NCBI GenBank assembly: GCA_024516155.1
Contig: JAJJXM010000063.1
Coordinates: 186,001 to 250,000 of the forward strand
Direction of reading: 5' to 3'
Origin: Pyronema omphalodes
Lineage: Eukaryota; Ascomycota; Pezizomycetes; Pezizales; Pyronemataceae
DNA length: 64,000 nucleotides
The position numbers and the translations under genes were made by a program. Below, piece by piece: positions 24,294-35,900 of the stretch. Position 1 is the first letter of the stretch. Each line of letters begins with the position of its first letter. The notes under the pieces are model-generated. The model worked only from the letters and a program-made list of their open reading frames with translations, was not told the DNA's origin and ran no database searches.

Positions 24294-25392
24294 ATGCTCA
24301 CCCTCCTCGTTCTACTATTTCTCAACTTGCTCCCCATCGTAGCATCTTCACCAACTTCAGCTTCACCTACAATCGGAGCGAATACCAGCAATATACCACC
24401 AATACCAAACCGGTGGAAAGAATACGGAACATTATTTCTCGGTTGTTTATCACCATTATTCCTCAAAATGGGACAGAAGCCATCATCATCAATTTCCTAC
24501 CCACTACCTTTCGACAAAGAAATGGACGCCAGTTCAATCCTACGAGGACTCGAATATGTTAGCCGCGACTTGCGAAGAAAGCGGGAACATGTACATCTCA
24601 TTGTCGGAGGATCTTCGTTGTCTTGCCTCGTTTACAAGAGCAAAACGACATGGTATGGTAGTTCTTACCGCGCATAGTAGTAAACTTACTAACGTCTAAC
24701 CCAGTCTTGGACTAAATTTAATCTTCGTCACCCCACCGTCAGCAAAGACGCTTACCACATTGACTCGCTCGGTAGCGCGAGCACAGAAGCTATTCAACCT
24801 TTCCCAAAATTGGGTCAACACAACACTCGAGGCTTCAATCCCAGCAGAAATCAGAGACGATGTTATTTACCAGTCATTATTACAAAACGATATTGTTTTC
24901 TCATCAGAAGGCTTAACCCTTTTGGCACTCGACCACTGCTTTGCTCTCAAGAGCACTCTCGATAGACTCAGCCGTGGAAGCTGGGATGCTAGTTTGGATT
25001 CGGCTGTGGAAATCCTCCGCCGAATGGTCTATATTTCTCGCGGAAGACCCATGACTCGCGGCTACATCGCCCATTCACACAAAACTATTCAAATCCCCGA
25101 CAATGTTCTGTTACGACTAAATGCAGAATACGAGGCGCAGTTTGGACAACGGGGTATCGTAGGGGTCAACGATGACTACCTTGGATGGAGACGAGAGGGT
25201 CTCACATGGAGTGCTGAGCTTGAGGAGTACGGACAAGAGTTAGCATTCAGCTTAAGTCGAAGCAGTACCCCAGAGAGCCAAAGCAGCTACCTGGAAGACA
25301 AGCCTTTACCCGAATTACCACTTCGAAATCGAGACACCATCCAGGCAATTTTCAGCTCCCCTGTCCATCGAGGCGGAGAAGGCTTCTTCTAA
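24294..25392 (+). CDS. DUF7582-like hypothetical protein
   Basis: Two exons, 24294-24652 and 24705-25392, separated by a 52-nt intron with donor GTATGG and a CTAAC branch point; together 348 aa. The fold-defining region starts with LRGLEYVSRDLRRKREHVHLIVGG, continues through KTTCLGLNFIFVTPP and ends with RLNAEYEAQFGQRGIVG. From memory this pattern fits fungal DUF7582 proteins, whose start resembles a nucleotidyltransferase-like domain; in those an aspartate pair usually follows the GG motif, and I do not see that pair here. The first 20 residues are hydrophobic and could be a signal anchor, but an internal Met (MGQKPS, about residue 59) is an alternative start that would remove it. The C-terminus is Ser/Pro-rich. 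Function unknown. Confidence 0.75.
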
Positions 25393-27723
25393 TTGCATAT
25401 ACAACACTCCTACGACGATTTTACGAGTTTCATTCTTGGGTTACAAATTTCTATTCTTATGTATATACTTTGCTCATACTTCTTTCTTATTTTTCATTCG
25501 CCTGGCATGGTGGATTCATTGGGAAGGTGGACGATGGTGGCGATAATTGGGCTGATGTGATGGGGGAGGGCGCGTGGGATTTCTCTGCAACGGTTTTTCG
25601 CCAATGAGTGTCTTCACTGTGACCCCGCTTGGGTGGATTACTGGGTACATTCTTATGTCGCAAGGAGCTACGGTGCATAATCTCTGTGCAGTCGTCCAGT
25701 CCTTTCGCTGATTTGTTCTTTTCGATTACGATGGGTTGTTCAATTCTTGTACATAATTTTACACTTGGCCATGGTGGCTTTTGGGGTTCTTGCTATTGTT
25801 GGGCTGGATTGGGTTAGATTGAGGCGCTGGGATAGGGTTATTTGTTATCGCGATTTGCGACCGGAGTGTTCAAAAAGGGATCTCCGCTACCGGGGATGGG
25901 AGATTGGGTACATAATTTAGCAGACCATCGGTAAAGATGGTCGCTCTGTAATTTTATATGAAGTGGTTTACACATTCACAAACAAAATCTCCCTCATTTT
26001 TTCTGTGAAGAAACAACCTTTGGTGAAGTCTTTTGTTTTGTCATCTTTTGGGATGGATGGGTGAGCACTGCATATTCTAAAAAATCTCTCCAGGGGACTG
26101 AAAACCATCGGTTATGCTTGTCCAGTCATCTTTTCGACCCACCACCCTCATGAATTCTTATTTCTAGTTGTCTGTGTAGCCTGACCACTGAAATTCTTAT
26201 TCATGCTTGCTTTGTGTACCATTCACGCAACGGAATATCCCCGCTCACACGGTCTGCGATGTCAGGTAAGCTCGCTATTCCATCTGGGAACCGGTGACAA
26301 CGCACTGCCAGGGTAACCGAAAAGAAAACGTCATCGGTAGCTGCAGAATTACTTTATCCTCAAGTCATGGCTGATTCACATAAAATCCGTGCAGGAAATA
26401 TCATCCGCGGCAGCTGCGTGTATCGCGTACGACGCTAGTTATGGTCCGTAGCATATCAGAGGACGAGGTCGCCGTACCTAAGGCCGGACCGGTCATTTCT
26501 CCGCTCCGAAGTCCGCGAAAGCCGGTGACGAAGCTTTTTGAGTTACATACGCCTTCTTGATCCGTTGCTGAGCTTTACTACTAGCCGCAGGTTCGACTCC
26601 TGACTCCAGAACTTTCCTTAGAAAGGAAACGCGGAATTACGACTGCAATTATCTTCTCCCTTGCAGTTTGTTTTCTCCCTTGCAATCATGGAAATTCCCG
26701 ATGCTCTTGTTTCGAGCGGCAAAATAGACGAACACGAGGTCTCTTTCTTCCGCCGGAAGGACCTTCTAAGCGGGCGGAAGTCGAAGCAAACATCCATAGT
26801 ACCTGCGCATGTGAGAGCCAATCAAGAACTAACGGAAGCAGCGCACATGTACACCCACTAGGGCTTTGGGGTGATGCCTGGTGACTCCGCGTTTTGATAT
26901 TGATTAAAATCTGCAGCCATAGTCCATTGAATTTCATAATTTCGGGATAGGCAATCAAGGGCCCTCAGGCAGCTCCGCGGATGTCGTGGCAAATACGAGA
27001 TTACTCGTCGTGTAAGATACGATCTGAAAAATGTGTTAAGAACTTTTGCGAGTTTTTCTCGAATCCAATCGATGATTGAATGTTATCACTGATACATATT
27101 TTCAAGCGCAGCCATCGCTACTCGGCGGCTTTGTTCGGTGCGACCATCACGCTGGGCCGGCGGATGTCGTAGGGTCGAGCCACGTATGGCGCTTGTGTGC
27201 TAGGGTTACTTTGCTAGAGCTTTCACGCCACTATAGACGTTTCCAGCTGCTGCCTAAAGTCTTCTTCTCGGAGCAATCATCTCCCTTCCATTTTGATGTG
27301 GAATTTAGTCACTGGTAGCTTAATTCACTAGCTTGCCACTGGCTTCTGAATTACCGCGTGATGGTGGATGGTTTTATGTAGCCACAGAGGACTATCGAGA
27401 ACGTCTGCATAGGTATAGCAAACATACCGTCAACCGCTCAACAACGCAGCTACGATATGGAATTCGACTGAACGCTATATCTACGGCGGGTACACGACGT
27501 ATCAGATACTTTGAGTCATCCCTGGTGTATTATATCCAGGCCGAAGTGCAGCACGGGAGGTATATCAACAACGAGTGAGCAGCCAGGGAAATACAGATAT
27601 GATTCGTGAATATTAACCATTCCTCCGCGCATATCAAGGCCGGCACTTTGATAACTTCTGTCTGGCCGGTCTTGTCTCCTCTCGAAGGAATTCCCAAGGA
27701 TTCAATGGAAACCCCTCTCAGGC
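25393..27723. other. gene-poor stretch
   Basis: No gene supported. The string GGTTCGACTCC near 26590 matches a Pol III B box, but no cloverleaf can be folded around it. Confidence 0.35.
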
Positions 27724-27987
27724 ATGTACAGCACAGAAAATCCAGCAAAGCAAAGCCAACCCATGCCTTCTGTCTCAGAACAACCCGAATCAATAAACGA
27801 ACCGCAGCCACTGACGCCTTCAAACGTGTCAAAGAATCATGGGAGGATCAAGATGGAACCTGCAATGCTTATGCCTATGTGTTCAGAAGAACCCGTCCCA
27901 GAAATATACAGCTATACATCTGCATATAAGCTTTTTTCCCGGATCCGGCAGAAAATTTCCAGCGGCTCGATATTCCTAGCTAGTTAA
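27724..27987 (+). CDS. weak 87-codon open frame
   Basis: ATG-initiated frame whose composition (Pro, Ser, Glu, Met-rich; few rare residues) is more protein-like than the surrounding shadows. No motif, no intron signals and no recognised family. Listed only as a candidate. Confidence 0.15.
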   Translation: MYSTENPAKQSQPMPSVSEQPESINEPQPLTPSNVSKNHGRIKMEPAMLMPMCSEEPVPEIYSYTSAYKLFSRIRQKISSGSIFLAS

Positions 27988-28488
27988 CCACGCGCTTCTA
28001 ATAATCTCCATTGCCACTGCTGAGATTTTGAGCAAAAGCTCCTGCAAGATCCATACCGATGATGAGAACGGGGTAAACTGCTGGCTGAAGAGCACATCGT
28101 GATATCTTGCAGCCTCTTTGCGCGCTTATATTGAGGCTGCGGTGTGCCCAAGGTATATGCGTCAAGTGTAACGGTCCACCACGTTTATATATTCCTTGAT
28201 GATATGGTCGGGTGTTTATTGTTTTTGCCTTAGGCAGCCATGGGCCATGGTTCACGAATCATCGATAGCCGTGAATGGAGGCCGGGACATATTCGGGTGA
28301 ATAATCCTGATGTCATATGGAATGAGACACCCGCCAAGCCTGTATGTTTCTCGGGTGGAATATCATCAGTACTGAGAGTTGAAAGATTCCAATCGATATC
28401 TTAGCCGTTGATAAGACTGAAGAGTCCGATGTATTGTTACACAAAGTATTTGTATATAAATTGTACACTATTATACTAAATATCAACT
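27988..28488. other. gene-free stretch upstream of the tRNA
   Basis: No supported gene. Confidence 0.35.
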
Positions 28489-28569
28489 GGCGTTGTGTCC
28501 GAGTGGTTAAGGAGAGAGATTAGAAATCTCTTAGGTTCGCCTGCGCAGGTTCGAGTCCTGTCGACGTCG
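28489..28569 (+). tRNA. tRNA-Ser (AGA)
   Basis: Folds as a class II tRNA without an intron. The acceptor stem pairs GGCGTTG with CGACGTC (two G-U pairs), with discriminator G. The anticodon loop TTAGAAA gives anticodon AGA at 28522-28524, closed by an AGAGA/TCTCT stem. There is a long variable arm as expected for serine, and the T arm GCAGGTTCGAGTCCTGT contains the B box GGTTCGAGTCC (28548-28558). CCA is not encoded. Confidence 0.96.
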
Positions 28570-28575
28570 CTATAC

Positions 28576-28588
28576 TTTTACACTTTTT
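28576..28588 (+). terminator. RNA polymerase III terminator
   Basis: Two short T tracts, TTTT at 28576 and TTTTT at 28584, lie 6-15 bases after the tRNA 3' end. Confidence 0.85.
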
Positions 28589-30544
28589 GTGTGTGCCCTA
28601 CGCTTGGATCAGCTGGCGACCGCAACGGTGCAACATAGCATTCACAAACATTTTGCATTTTGCCGCGACGAATGCCCAGGGCTTTACGGCTTACAATTAC
28701 ACCTAGCTCTAGAGAGTCTGGTGCGAAGTATGCAACGGCCTGCATAATGATGTACCACAAAACGAACGGCCTCAACGACACCGGCAGTCAAAAGTTGCAA
28801 AAAGAAAAAAGATACGAACCTTTTGCTTTTATTTCACTGGGTCTGAGTCGGCGCCAGTAGCGCTTTATCAACCGAATGACGATGTGTTGCCATGGGGAGC
28901 GATTGTTCTGATCCTCAACTGCATGCCTGCGGCCACACCTGTTGGGTGATAATGTTCTTTGAGGGCCGAGAACGAGCAGATCGCTGGTAACCGGTACCTG
29001 AAATGACCCGGAAAGTTTACCAAAGGAGGAGGTGTGATATCGATAAGAGAGGAATAATTGCACTTTGATTGTGGGGAGGGGGCTTATTCCCACGAGGGTA
29101 AATGACAAAGGATCGGGAAGGTGATGGCTTTGTGTTGCATGAAATGAACTTTCGGGTTACCCATTAGATGCAAAGCATGGCTTTTAACATACGTACGGTT
29201 ATTGAATCTTGGGAACTACCAATTCCGTGAACTCGGCGATACAAAAAGCAGGATATCGTTCGGCTAACACCGTTGTGTACCCGAGTACAATGCAGAAGTA
29301 ATGAGGATCGCCTGTAGTTTTTGTTCTTCTTGCCTCTCCGAAACGTAGGCTTGATATTGTTTTTACCCATACCGTGCATAACTGTAGAAATCCAACCGTG
29401 ACATGTGGAAGGATAACCCTACACATCACTTAGGGTTCCCCAACCTCATTATTCATGCACCATATACACCCCTTGTTCTAGACTCATTACCAACTTCTCG
29501 ACTCTTCCTCTCCGCCTTCCGATTACGCGACCAGCATAGCCCCTCCCCTCCCACTCGCATCTTTCTGTATCTCTTCCCTCTTCACCTCCTCAACCACTCC
29601 CTAACCATAGTAATTCTCTCGAATACACCCGCTTACTATCTGTTACCGACAGAACACAATATCCTCCGACGTTCTATCTTCCCTTTCGTTTCCAGAACAC
29701 ACAGAACCTACCCCTTCCAGCAGCGCCTACATCAACAACCCATACTTTACAACCAGCACTTTTCTTCGCATATTGAGTCCTTACTTCCACTCCAGGGTCT
29801 GATGACGGATCGCCCATATGGCGTAAGATATGCAAATAATGCAATGATTATGGAAGACCGTTGAAGTGTACATAATGCCAACCTCCACCAGCACGCATAA
29901 TATGCATAGTCTTACCACTACATATCTCCAAGTCTGATAGGGTTTGCGGATTAACAGACATAAGTTATGCGAGCTGTAGAGAAGTTTAAAGGATGATTAT
30001 GCCCTTGATTCGCATAATGAAGTGGATGGATTTAATGCTATAGGTGTAGGTATAGGTGTAGCCTTGTAGATGTAGGTGTACCTGCATTACGTCAAATTCG
30101 TAACTTCAGACGATAGGTTATGCGTGATACCCAGGGGACGAGATAATACGTCATTTCCGCGCTAGGTTCTAGAAAAGGTTGCACCATGGGTTAGCACTCG
30201 TTTATGCATTATTGCATCCATGCATACGCCGGTTTATGGACAACAATGCCGAGAGGTTATGGCTTATGTAGAAATTATATGTGAATTTTATGCCTGGGAA
30301 AGCGGTGTCTGAGAAGCCACGTGGGATTGAGAAATAGTGAAGAGATGGCATCGGGATAACTTCGCTGTGGCTGAACTACTGGTTTCGGCGGGATGCACTG
30401 GCATATATGCCTCCATGAGGCGGGGGTGATTAGAATACCGGTTATGGATACTGGATATATAATCAGATGGGAGCGTAGGCGGAGATCGTATCTCACACTA
30501 TATCATCCCACATTGGCTTCCAGAGACTACGTTGCCTCGAGACA
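28589..30544. other. gene-poor stretch
   Basis: No gene supported. A pyrimidine-rich, G-poor block at 29403-29864 is open for 153 codons from an ATG, but its composition alone explains the lack of stops. A short TAGGTGTAGG-like microrepeat is at about 30043-30080. Confidence 0.35.
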
Positions 30545-31095
30545 TAGAGACTCTTCGTAACGAAGCTGTGAGAAATAGCACAGTGATAAATAATTTACTA
30601 CGTGAGAGTTATCTATAGATATTCCATCCAACGTACGGCCGGAGTATCAAAATCATAACCGGCCAAACTCAGTAGCCGAAAAATCATTAAATCAGAGAAC
30701 CCAAATCAAAGTCCCTAGTATCTCAATCACAATCTATCACTCCCTCATCATCCTTACCACTCAAAAATCAACACTGCAGTGAAAGTAATACTTATGTAGA
30801 GAAACCAGAAAAGACGCATCTTATACTATATCATATTAAATCGGCTTGTTGAGACGTCGCCGCTGTGAGATATACAGACTGTCAGCAACAGTGCTACGCG
30901 TGGCAAAGCGAGAAGTGGTTTATAACGTTCAAGCTATCTGCCACCATTCTATCTAACTCATAGCTAGAGTAGTAGAATCATAACTAGATGAACACTAGAA
31001 TTGAAAAATTATTAAGCCGCAGAACCTAACAACCCTATACCCATCACCATCCATCACTCCTTTGTCATCACCCGCACAGCCAAAAATATCAAAGC
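30545..31095. repeat. two diverged tandem relics of the 31.2-kb repeat's 3' flank
   Basis: Blocks near 30560-30800 and 30865-31095 resemble each other and, more weakly, 31250-31400. Each carries in order GCTGTGAGA, AATCATAAC, AAAAATYATTAA, CAGAACCYAA, TATCACTCC-like and TCAAAAATC-like strings. The spacing between blocks is about 305-310 bp. They appear to be old tandem copies of the sequence just downstream of the second Cys-cluster gene. Confidence 0.5.
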
Positions 31096-31179
31096 TGTGG
31101 TCAAAATTATCATGTCATTGATTTATTCATTGAAGAAAGATATGGCATATGCAGACTACTCTTCCATAGGATGCTGCGA

Positions 31180-32142
31180 ATCTGTGAAAATGGCTAAGCG
31201 GGCAAACGGGAAAGTGGGCAAGTGGGCAAGTGATTTACAACACAAGATTTGTCTGTACATTCAATTTAACTCACAGTCACAGTTATAGAAATCAAAACGA
31301 ACTAAATTCCAGTATACAAAGGTGGATCCAATCACAGAACCCAAACCAAAGCCCTCCAACCATCTCCTACTCATCCTCATCGAAATCAATCGATCACTCA
31401 CGCCCTGCCCCCCTCGTTCCTCCCCCCACTACCACCTCTATACCCCGCAAAATATTTCGCAACCCCAATCCCCATCCACTGCAACCCGGGTACCGGGACC
31501 CTAGTATGAACCGAACACTTATCACACCGTTTATGTGGCGGATCACAGTTACGACAGTTTGCAGAGTGCGATTTATTGTAGACAAAATTGCAGCGGCAGC
31601 AGCGCCAGAAGGGGCGGCCGGTGCCTGGGTCGGTAGCTGCAGGGGTGCTTGGTTCGTTATTGCGAGAACTGCCGGCTGCGGAGGGATTGCTTGCGCGGGA
31701 TGAATGGGAATGGCGGGAGCTATGGGGTTGGCTAGATTGAGAGCTCTGCTGGCTCTGCTGGCTCTGACTAGACTGACTGGAGCGGGATGATCGATGTGAC
31801 TGCGAGCTACTAGAGCTTGGGGGGTTTCGTCTAGCCAATGCCCGTTCCGGATTGCTGTTATAACGGGAGTCTGACATATTGTGTTTGAGATGTTGATTTG
31901 TTTATGGGATTCTTGAGAGGTTGGACTGGGAAGTTATGGGTGATGGGAGGGTTGATGCTGTAGTGAGAATTGTTTGAATGTCCACACAAATTTATAGGGA
32001 TAAACAATGAGATGGATTATTCTATTCTGGTTGTTTTAGAATTGTACTGATGCATTGAATTCGATGATACGATGAATTCGGTCTAAAGATCTATGCAGGA
32101 TGAAGGAAAAAATGAATCTCGTACTTGTGGTTTAAGCTACCT
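31180..32142. repeat. segmental duplication, copy 2
   Basis: Direct-orientation copy of 510-1495, covering the second Cys-cluster gene with about 260 bp of upstream and 200 bp of downstream sequence. Confidence 0.85.
31398..31877 (-). CDS. serine/glutamine-rich Cys-cluster protein, copy 2
   Basis: Single-exon 159-aa paralogue of the 149-aa protein at 786-1235. The start codon, the Ser/Gln-rich half and the Cys cluster (WRCCRC, NCRNC, RCDKC) are all conserved. Differences are conservative substitutions and an in-frame shortening of the Ser/Gln tract. A small deletion removes the stop codon used by copy 1, so the frame runs on for ten to twelve extra residues rich in Gly and Arg. The promoter-side sequence is shared too, so both copies may be expressed alike. 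Function unknown; metal binding inferred. Confidence 0.72.
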   Translation of the reverse strand: MSDSRYNSNPERALARRNPPSSSSSQSHRSSRSSQSSQSQQSQQSSQSSQPHSSRHSHSSRASNPSAAGSSRNNEPSTPAATDPGTGRPFWRCCRCNFVYNKSHSANCRNCDPPHKRCDKCSVHTRVPVPGLQWMGIGVAKYFAGYRGGSGGRNEGGRA

Positions 32143-32459
32143 ATATTTCATCGATAGGGTTTACGTGTGACATAATGTATGTACGATAAGTAATAATGGC
32201 TACAAAAGAAACATGAAATAAGATTCAAAATTCAAAATTCATCAACCTTACTTTGCGTTCTCTTATTCTTAATGTTAAAAGTTTTTACGTCCCCACTCAA
32301 TTGCAAAAATACCTTGATAAACGCGGTTAACGCTAAATTTTCTTTGGTAAATATCAACTCGAGACATGTTCGAGAATTGATTTCCAGGTTGAGATATATG
32401 GGGCCTTGTCTTCTGTTCTATTCAGTGCAGGGTGTTGGGCTATGTGGGTCGCCTTCGCC
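32143..32459. other. gene-free stretch
   Basis: No supported gene; separates the duplicated block from the hAT-like element. Confidence 0.35.
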
Positions 32460-32467
32460 GCGGTGTT

Positions 32468-32965
32468 GAGGGATACACACAAGACGAGCGGCTCGAGACC
32501 AACGAGACCGGATTTCCACGAGACGAGATGTCTTAAGACCTTTTTCTTCTCCGAAAGCTCGAGATAATCTCGAGACTTTCTGGGACTTGTAAATTCTACA
32601 CTTTGTAGGGCAAAAATATATGCAATCAAGTTAAATATGTATTTTTTCTTACTCCGCTCATGAGTCTTCCAGGTAAAGTGGTTACAAAGAGTGAGAATTG
32701 GCACCTTAGTAAAACCACTACGGCGATACATGCTGTTCATCAAAAGCTCAGTGGACCAGCGGAGTTTGAAGATCGGGAGGTATTCTCGGAGGAAGAGCAT
32801 GAGCGTTGGGGCAGATAATATACTGCAGAATTGCTGCTTCGCTTGAAGTTTCATTAATGTTTTTTTTTTCTGGCACAAAGTCTCGAGACTTACGAGACTG
32901 AAATTCTATGAGACGAGATGTTTCGAGCTCAATCGCGGTCTCGTCTCGTCTCGTGTGCATCCCTA
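32468..32965. mobile_element. non-autonomous hAT-like DNA transposon (498 bp)
   Basis: The left end GAGGGATACACACAAGACGA and the reverse complement of the right end TAGGGATGCACACGAGACGA are imperfect terminal inverted repeats. They are flanked by an 8-bp direct repeat with one mismatch (GCGGTGTT at 32460-32467, GTGGTGTT at 32966-32973). An 8-bp duplication and a YAGGG-type terminus are characteristic of the hAT superfamily. Subterminal regions are full of CTCGAGAC / GAGACGAG palindromes (32490-32580, 32880-32955), as is common for hAT transposase-binding zones. The interior has no transposase, so mobilisation would need another copy. Confidence 0.75.
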
Positions 32966-32973
32966 GTGGTGTT

Positions 32974-35900
32974 TGACAAAGATTGCCCAGTTTTAGTACG
33001 TCAGCCGGCGAGGGTTTTCTAGAAGTCTCCAGTTGCACTTGATATCTCTATTTCAAATGTATAATCATTTTAACATATTTTCGGGTGAGAATCAACTTTA
33101 CCCGCGAGAACAAAAGCTGTCAAAGCAATGGAGTTCTCTAAGCCCAAACTTCAATTATCAGTGATAACTCATGATCCTCGTACTTACTCGATCACTCATC
33201 ATTCTGTATATTACAGGTGGTCAACGTGACCCCTACAGAATGATACCATGGATATACTAGCTTGTATAAAAAACCAAAATTAAGATCGTTACAATGAGTA
33301 AGCTCGCTAAAAAGCCGCGAATCACCTGCTTCACGACGCATCTCATCATCCACCCCAACTCGGAATTTCGGTTACCCCAGCAACAGACAACTTCTACCGG
33401 GCAACACAAATGGAAACCAAATCGCTGCGTAGCATAACAGGTGCGGTTAAAAATCCCGCGCTCTAAAAATTATTAACTTTATCCCGAAAATCCAAGGAAT
33501 TTAGCCGCCTCGGTGTAAGTGCATACGATTTACCGAAGCTGTTTGGAGCACCACGTCATCAATAAGCGTGATGATACACCCTACGATAATTGACACTGTC
33601 ATACCATAGTGATTGTTGACACAGAAAAAAAAAATTATCGATAAAGCCCCGAGGGAAGGGGATTAACGATGCCTAGAATTGCACCGCATGGTCTGTAGGG
33701 ATCTGATGAGTGGATGAAGAGGTAGATGAGAGGAAATACACGGATATGTATTCTAGACTGTTATGGGTTGAAGATTACTTATAATGCTACTGTTGTAGCC
33801 AGAGGTGCATACTGTGCCAATGGCCGTGAATATGAGGAAGATGAAGAGATGGGTCGCTGAGTAAAGAACTTTAAAACAGGATATATTACAAGTGACCAAC
33901 ATATTCACAGAAAGCAATAAAACGCACCTATGCAACCCCCAGCCTCAGAGGTCAACAACTGAGGCCGCTGCACTAGACAAAAGAAACGGAATATCCCAGA
34001 AAGAGGAATCCTCAGACCAAATGAATGTACATATATGCCCGTCACAAACTAATAACGAAAGATAAAAATAAAACAAAAAATACAAGTCGTAATAGACCTA
34101 GCTAACAAGCTGGGAACCATGTAGACTGACAAGCAGTACCGTGCAATCCAAAGGAAACGATTCCATATGGACAAGCACAGCCATTGACGAAAAAAGGAAT
34201 TCACTAGACGACACCAGAGAATAATACCGCAAAATCAGCCACAAAACAACCACTACCGGTGTTACCCAAAGCAACCATCTCTCTCCCATAAAAGAATCGA
34301 AAAACCCATAGGGCAGATAATAATAGTTCAAAGGCCCAGAAACACTAAGATTGAACACTCAATGCTCAGGTCCCAGATCAAACAAACACCGACCGGAGAA
34401 ATGTATTTCCGGGTACATGCACGATGACAATGCAAGGCCTACTCTCCAAAGAAAAATTGGAGCATATTCAATAAACAAAAAGCGGATACGGATTATTAAA
34501 CCGTAAGAAAACTCTCCCAGTCATCCTAGAAGCCGCCTGAAACATGGAAAAGAAAATAGCAGACATCCGGAAAGTCCTCGCTTGACCGAGAATGAAGATT
34601 CACAAGATATCACTAGGCCAACCCATGGCCGACAAATACAACTTCTACAATATGCAAGAAGATATCTGCCAGACGTCATGTATCGCACTAGATATTATCC
34701 ACATCAAAATTGAAGCCGAATACGACATCGAAAATTCGAAATGTACCAGATAAATTGGATTAAATCAATCCACCACCATCTCAAATTTCAGGAGCAGAGG
34801 ACAAGACAGAAACATGGAAAGTCATCACGATAGCGACACATACCCGAACAGATACAAATATTTTTTTATTAAAGAAGCCAATTCCAATAACAGGCAACAC
34901 ATATATGAGTAAATCCTGCTGAAAATACGTCCATAGAGCTCATAATTGCCCCTCTCCAAATAACTCAAGGTACAACATCTTGCCATCTCCCTGGAATTTA
35001 TTGTAAGAAAGAAGTATTGATAATATTTTCAGATGATCGAATCATAATTCAATCCGTTCAGTGAAGCAAGAAACGCCCTATTGAATATTAAGAAACATTC
35101 AATCATCATCCAGACAGACGATTTCATTGCTAAGATGTAAAATTTAAATAGAATCACACGTAATGAAAATAAATAAGTTCGAGAACCAAAAACTTGCGTT
35201 CCACATCAGTATTCCAAGTTTCCACGGCATCACAAAAAGATACAGATACTCATGTATCAAGAATCACGGCGAAGTGAGATGTCATGATCCTAGTACAGCA
35301 AGTGATATTTAAACGGCCTATACCAGAGTTGAGCTCCTAATGCGTACCAAACAAGCATAAGTAGTATGCGAGGTTAGTAACGGATGGATTGCGGGACCAT
35401 ACATGTGAAGTCCTTAGTGTCACAGCTCGGATTATGTCGGACACTGAATGAGACGCACAGATAATACTCTATGCATAAAATGTATAACGTAGAGGGTATC
35501 CAACAATCGATGGTGTACTGCACGCACAACCATCTATGACCTTCATTCTCCCATCACTATCTGGCATATTCTAACATCACATTATGCACACGAGGTCTGA
35601 AGATACTCCAACTTTCAACCATATGATTGAGGGGTTCCTATGCTGTATACATGTTTTAGTGTCTTCAAAAGAATAGCAAAATGATAAGTGTTGCTTCAAA
35701 ATTTGATAATGATGTCTCAGTCCATGAACTAGCAACGCTCTGAGTTTCAGTCTACTTCTTTGACTTGACGGATGAAAAGTTTACATATAATACACAACCA
35801 ACGTATTCTGAGCTTGGAAAACCGGTATTTCTCCAAATTTAGTTAGTACCCCTTGGAAAATCAACATTCCTTAATCATCGTGATTTTACAGCGCACTGCG

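Noticed and set aside
26560..26615. Second tRNA suggested by GGTTCGACTCC
   Set aside because: Only the T-arm-like piece is present; no A box, anticodon arm or acceptor stem can be paired.
29403..29864. 153-codon ATG-started frame
   Set aside because: Pyrimidine-rich, G-poor DNA lacks stops by composition; no motif or splice signals.
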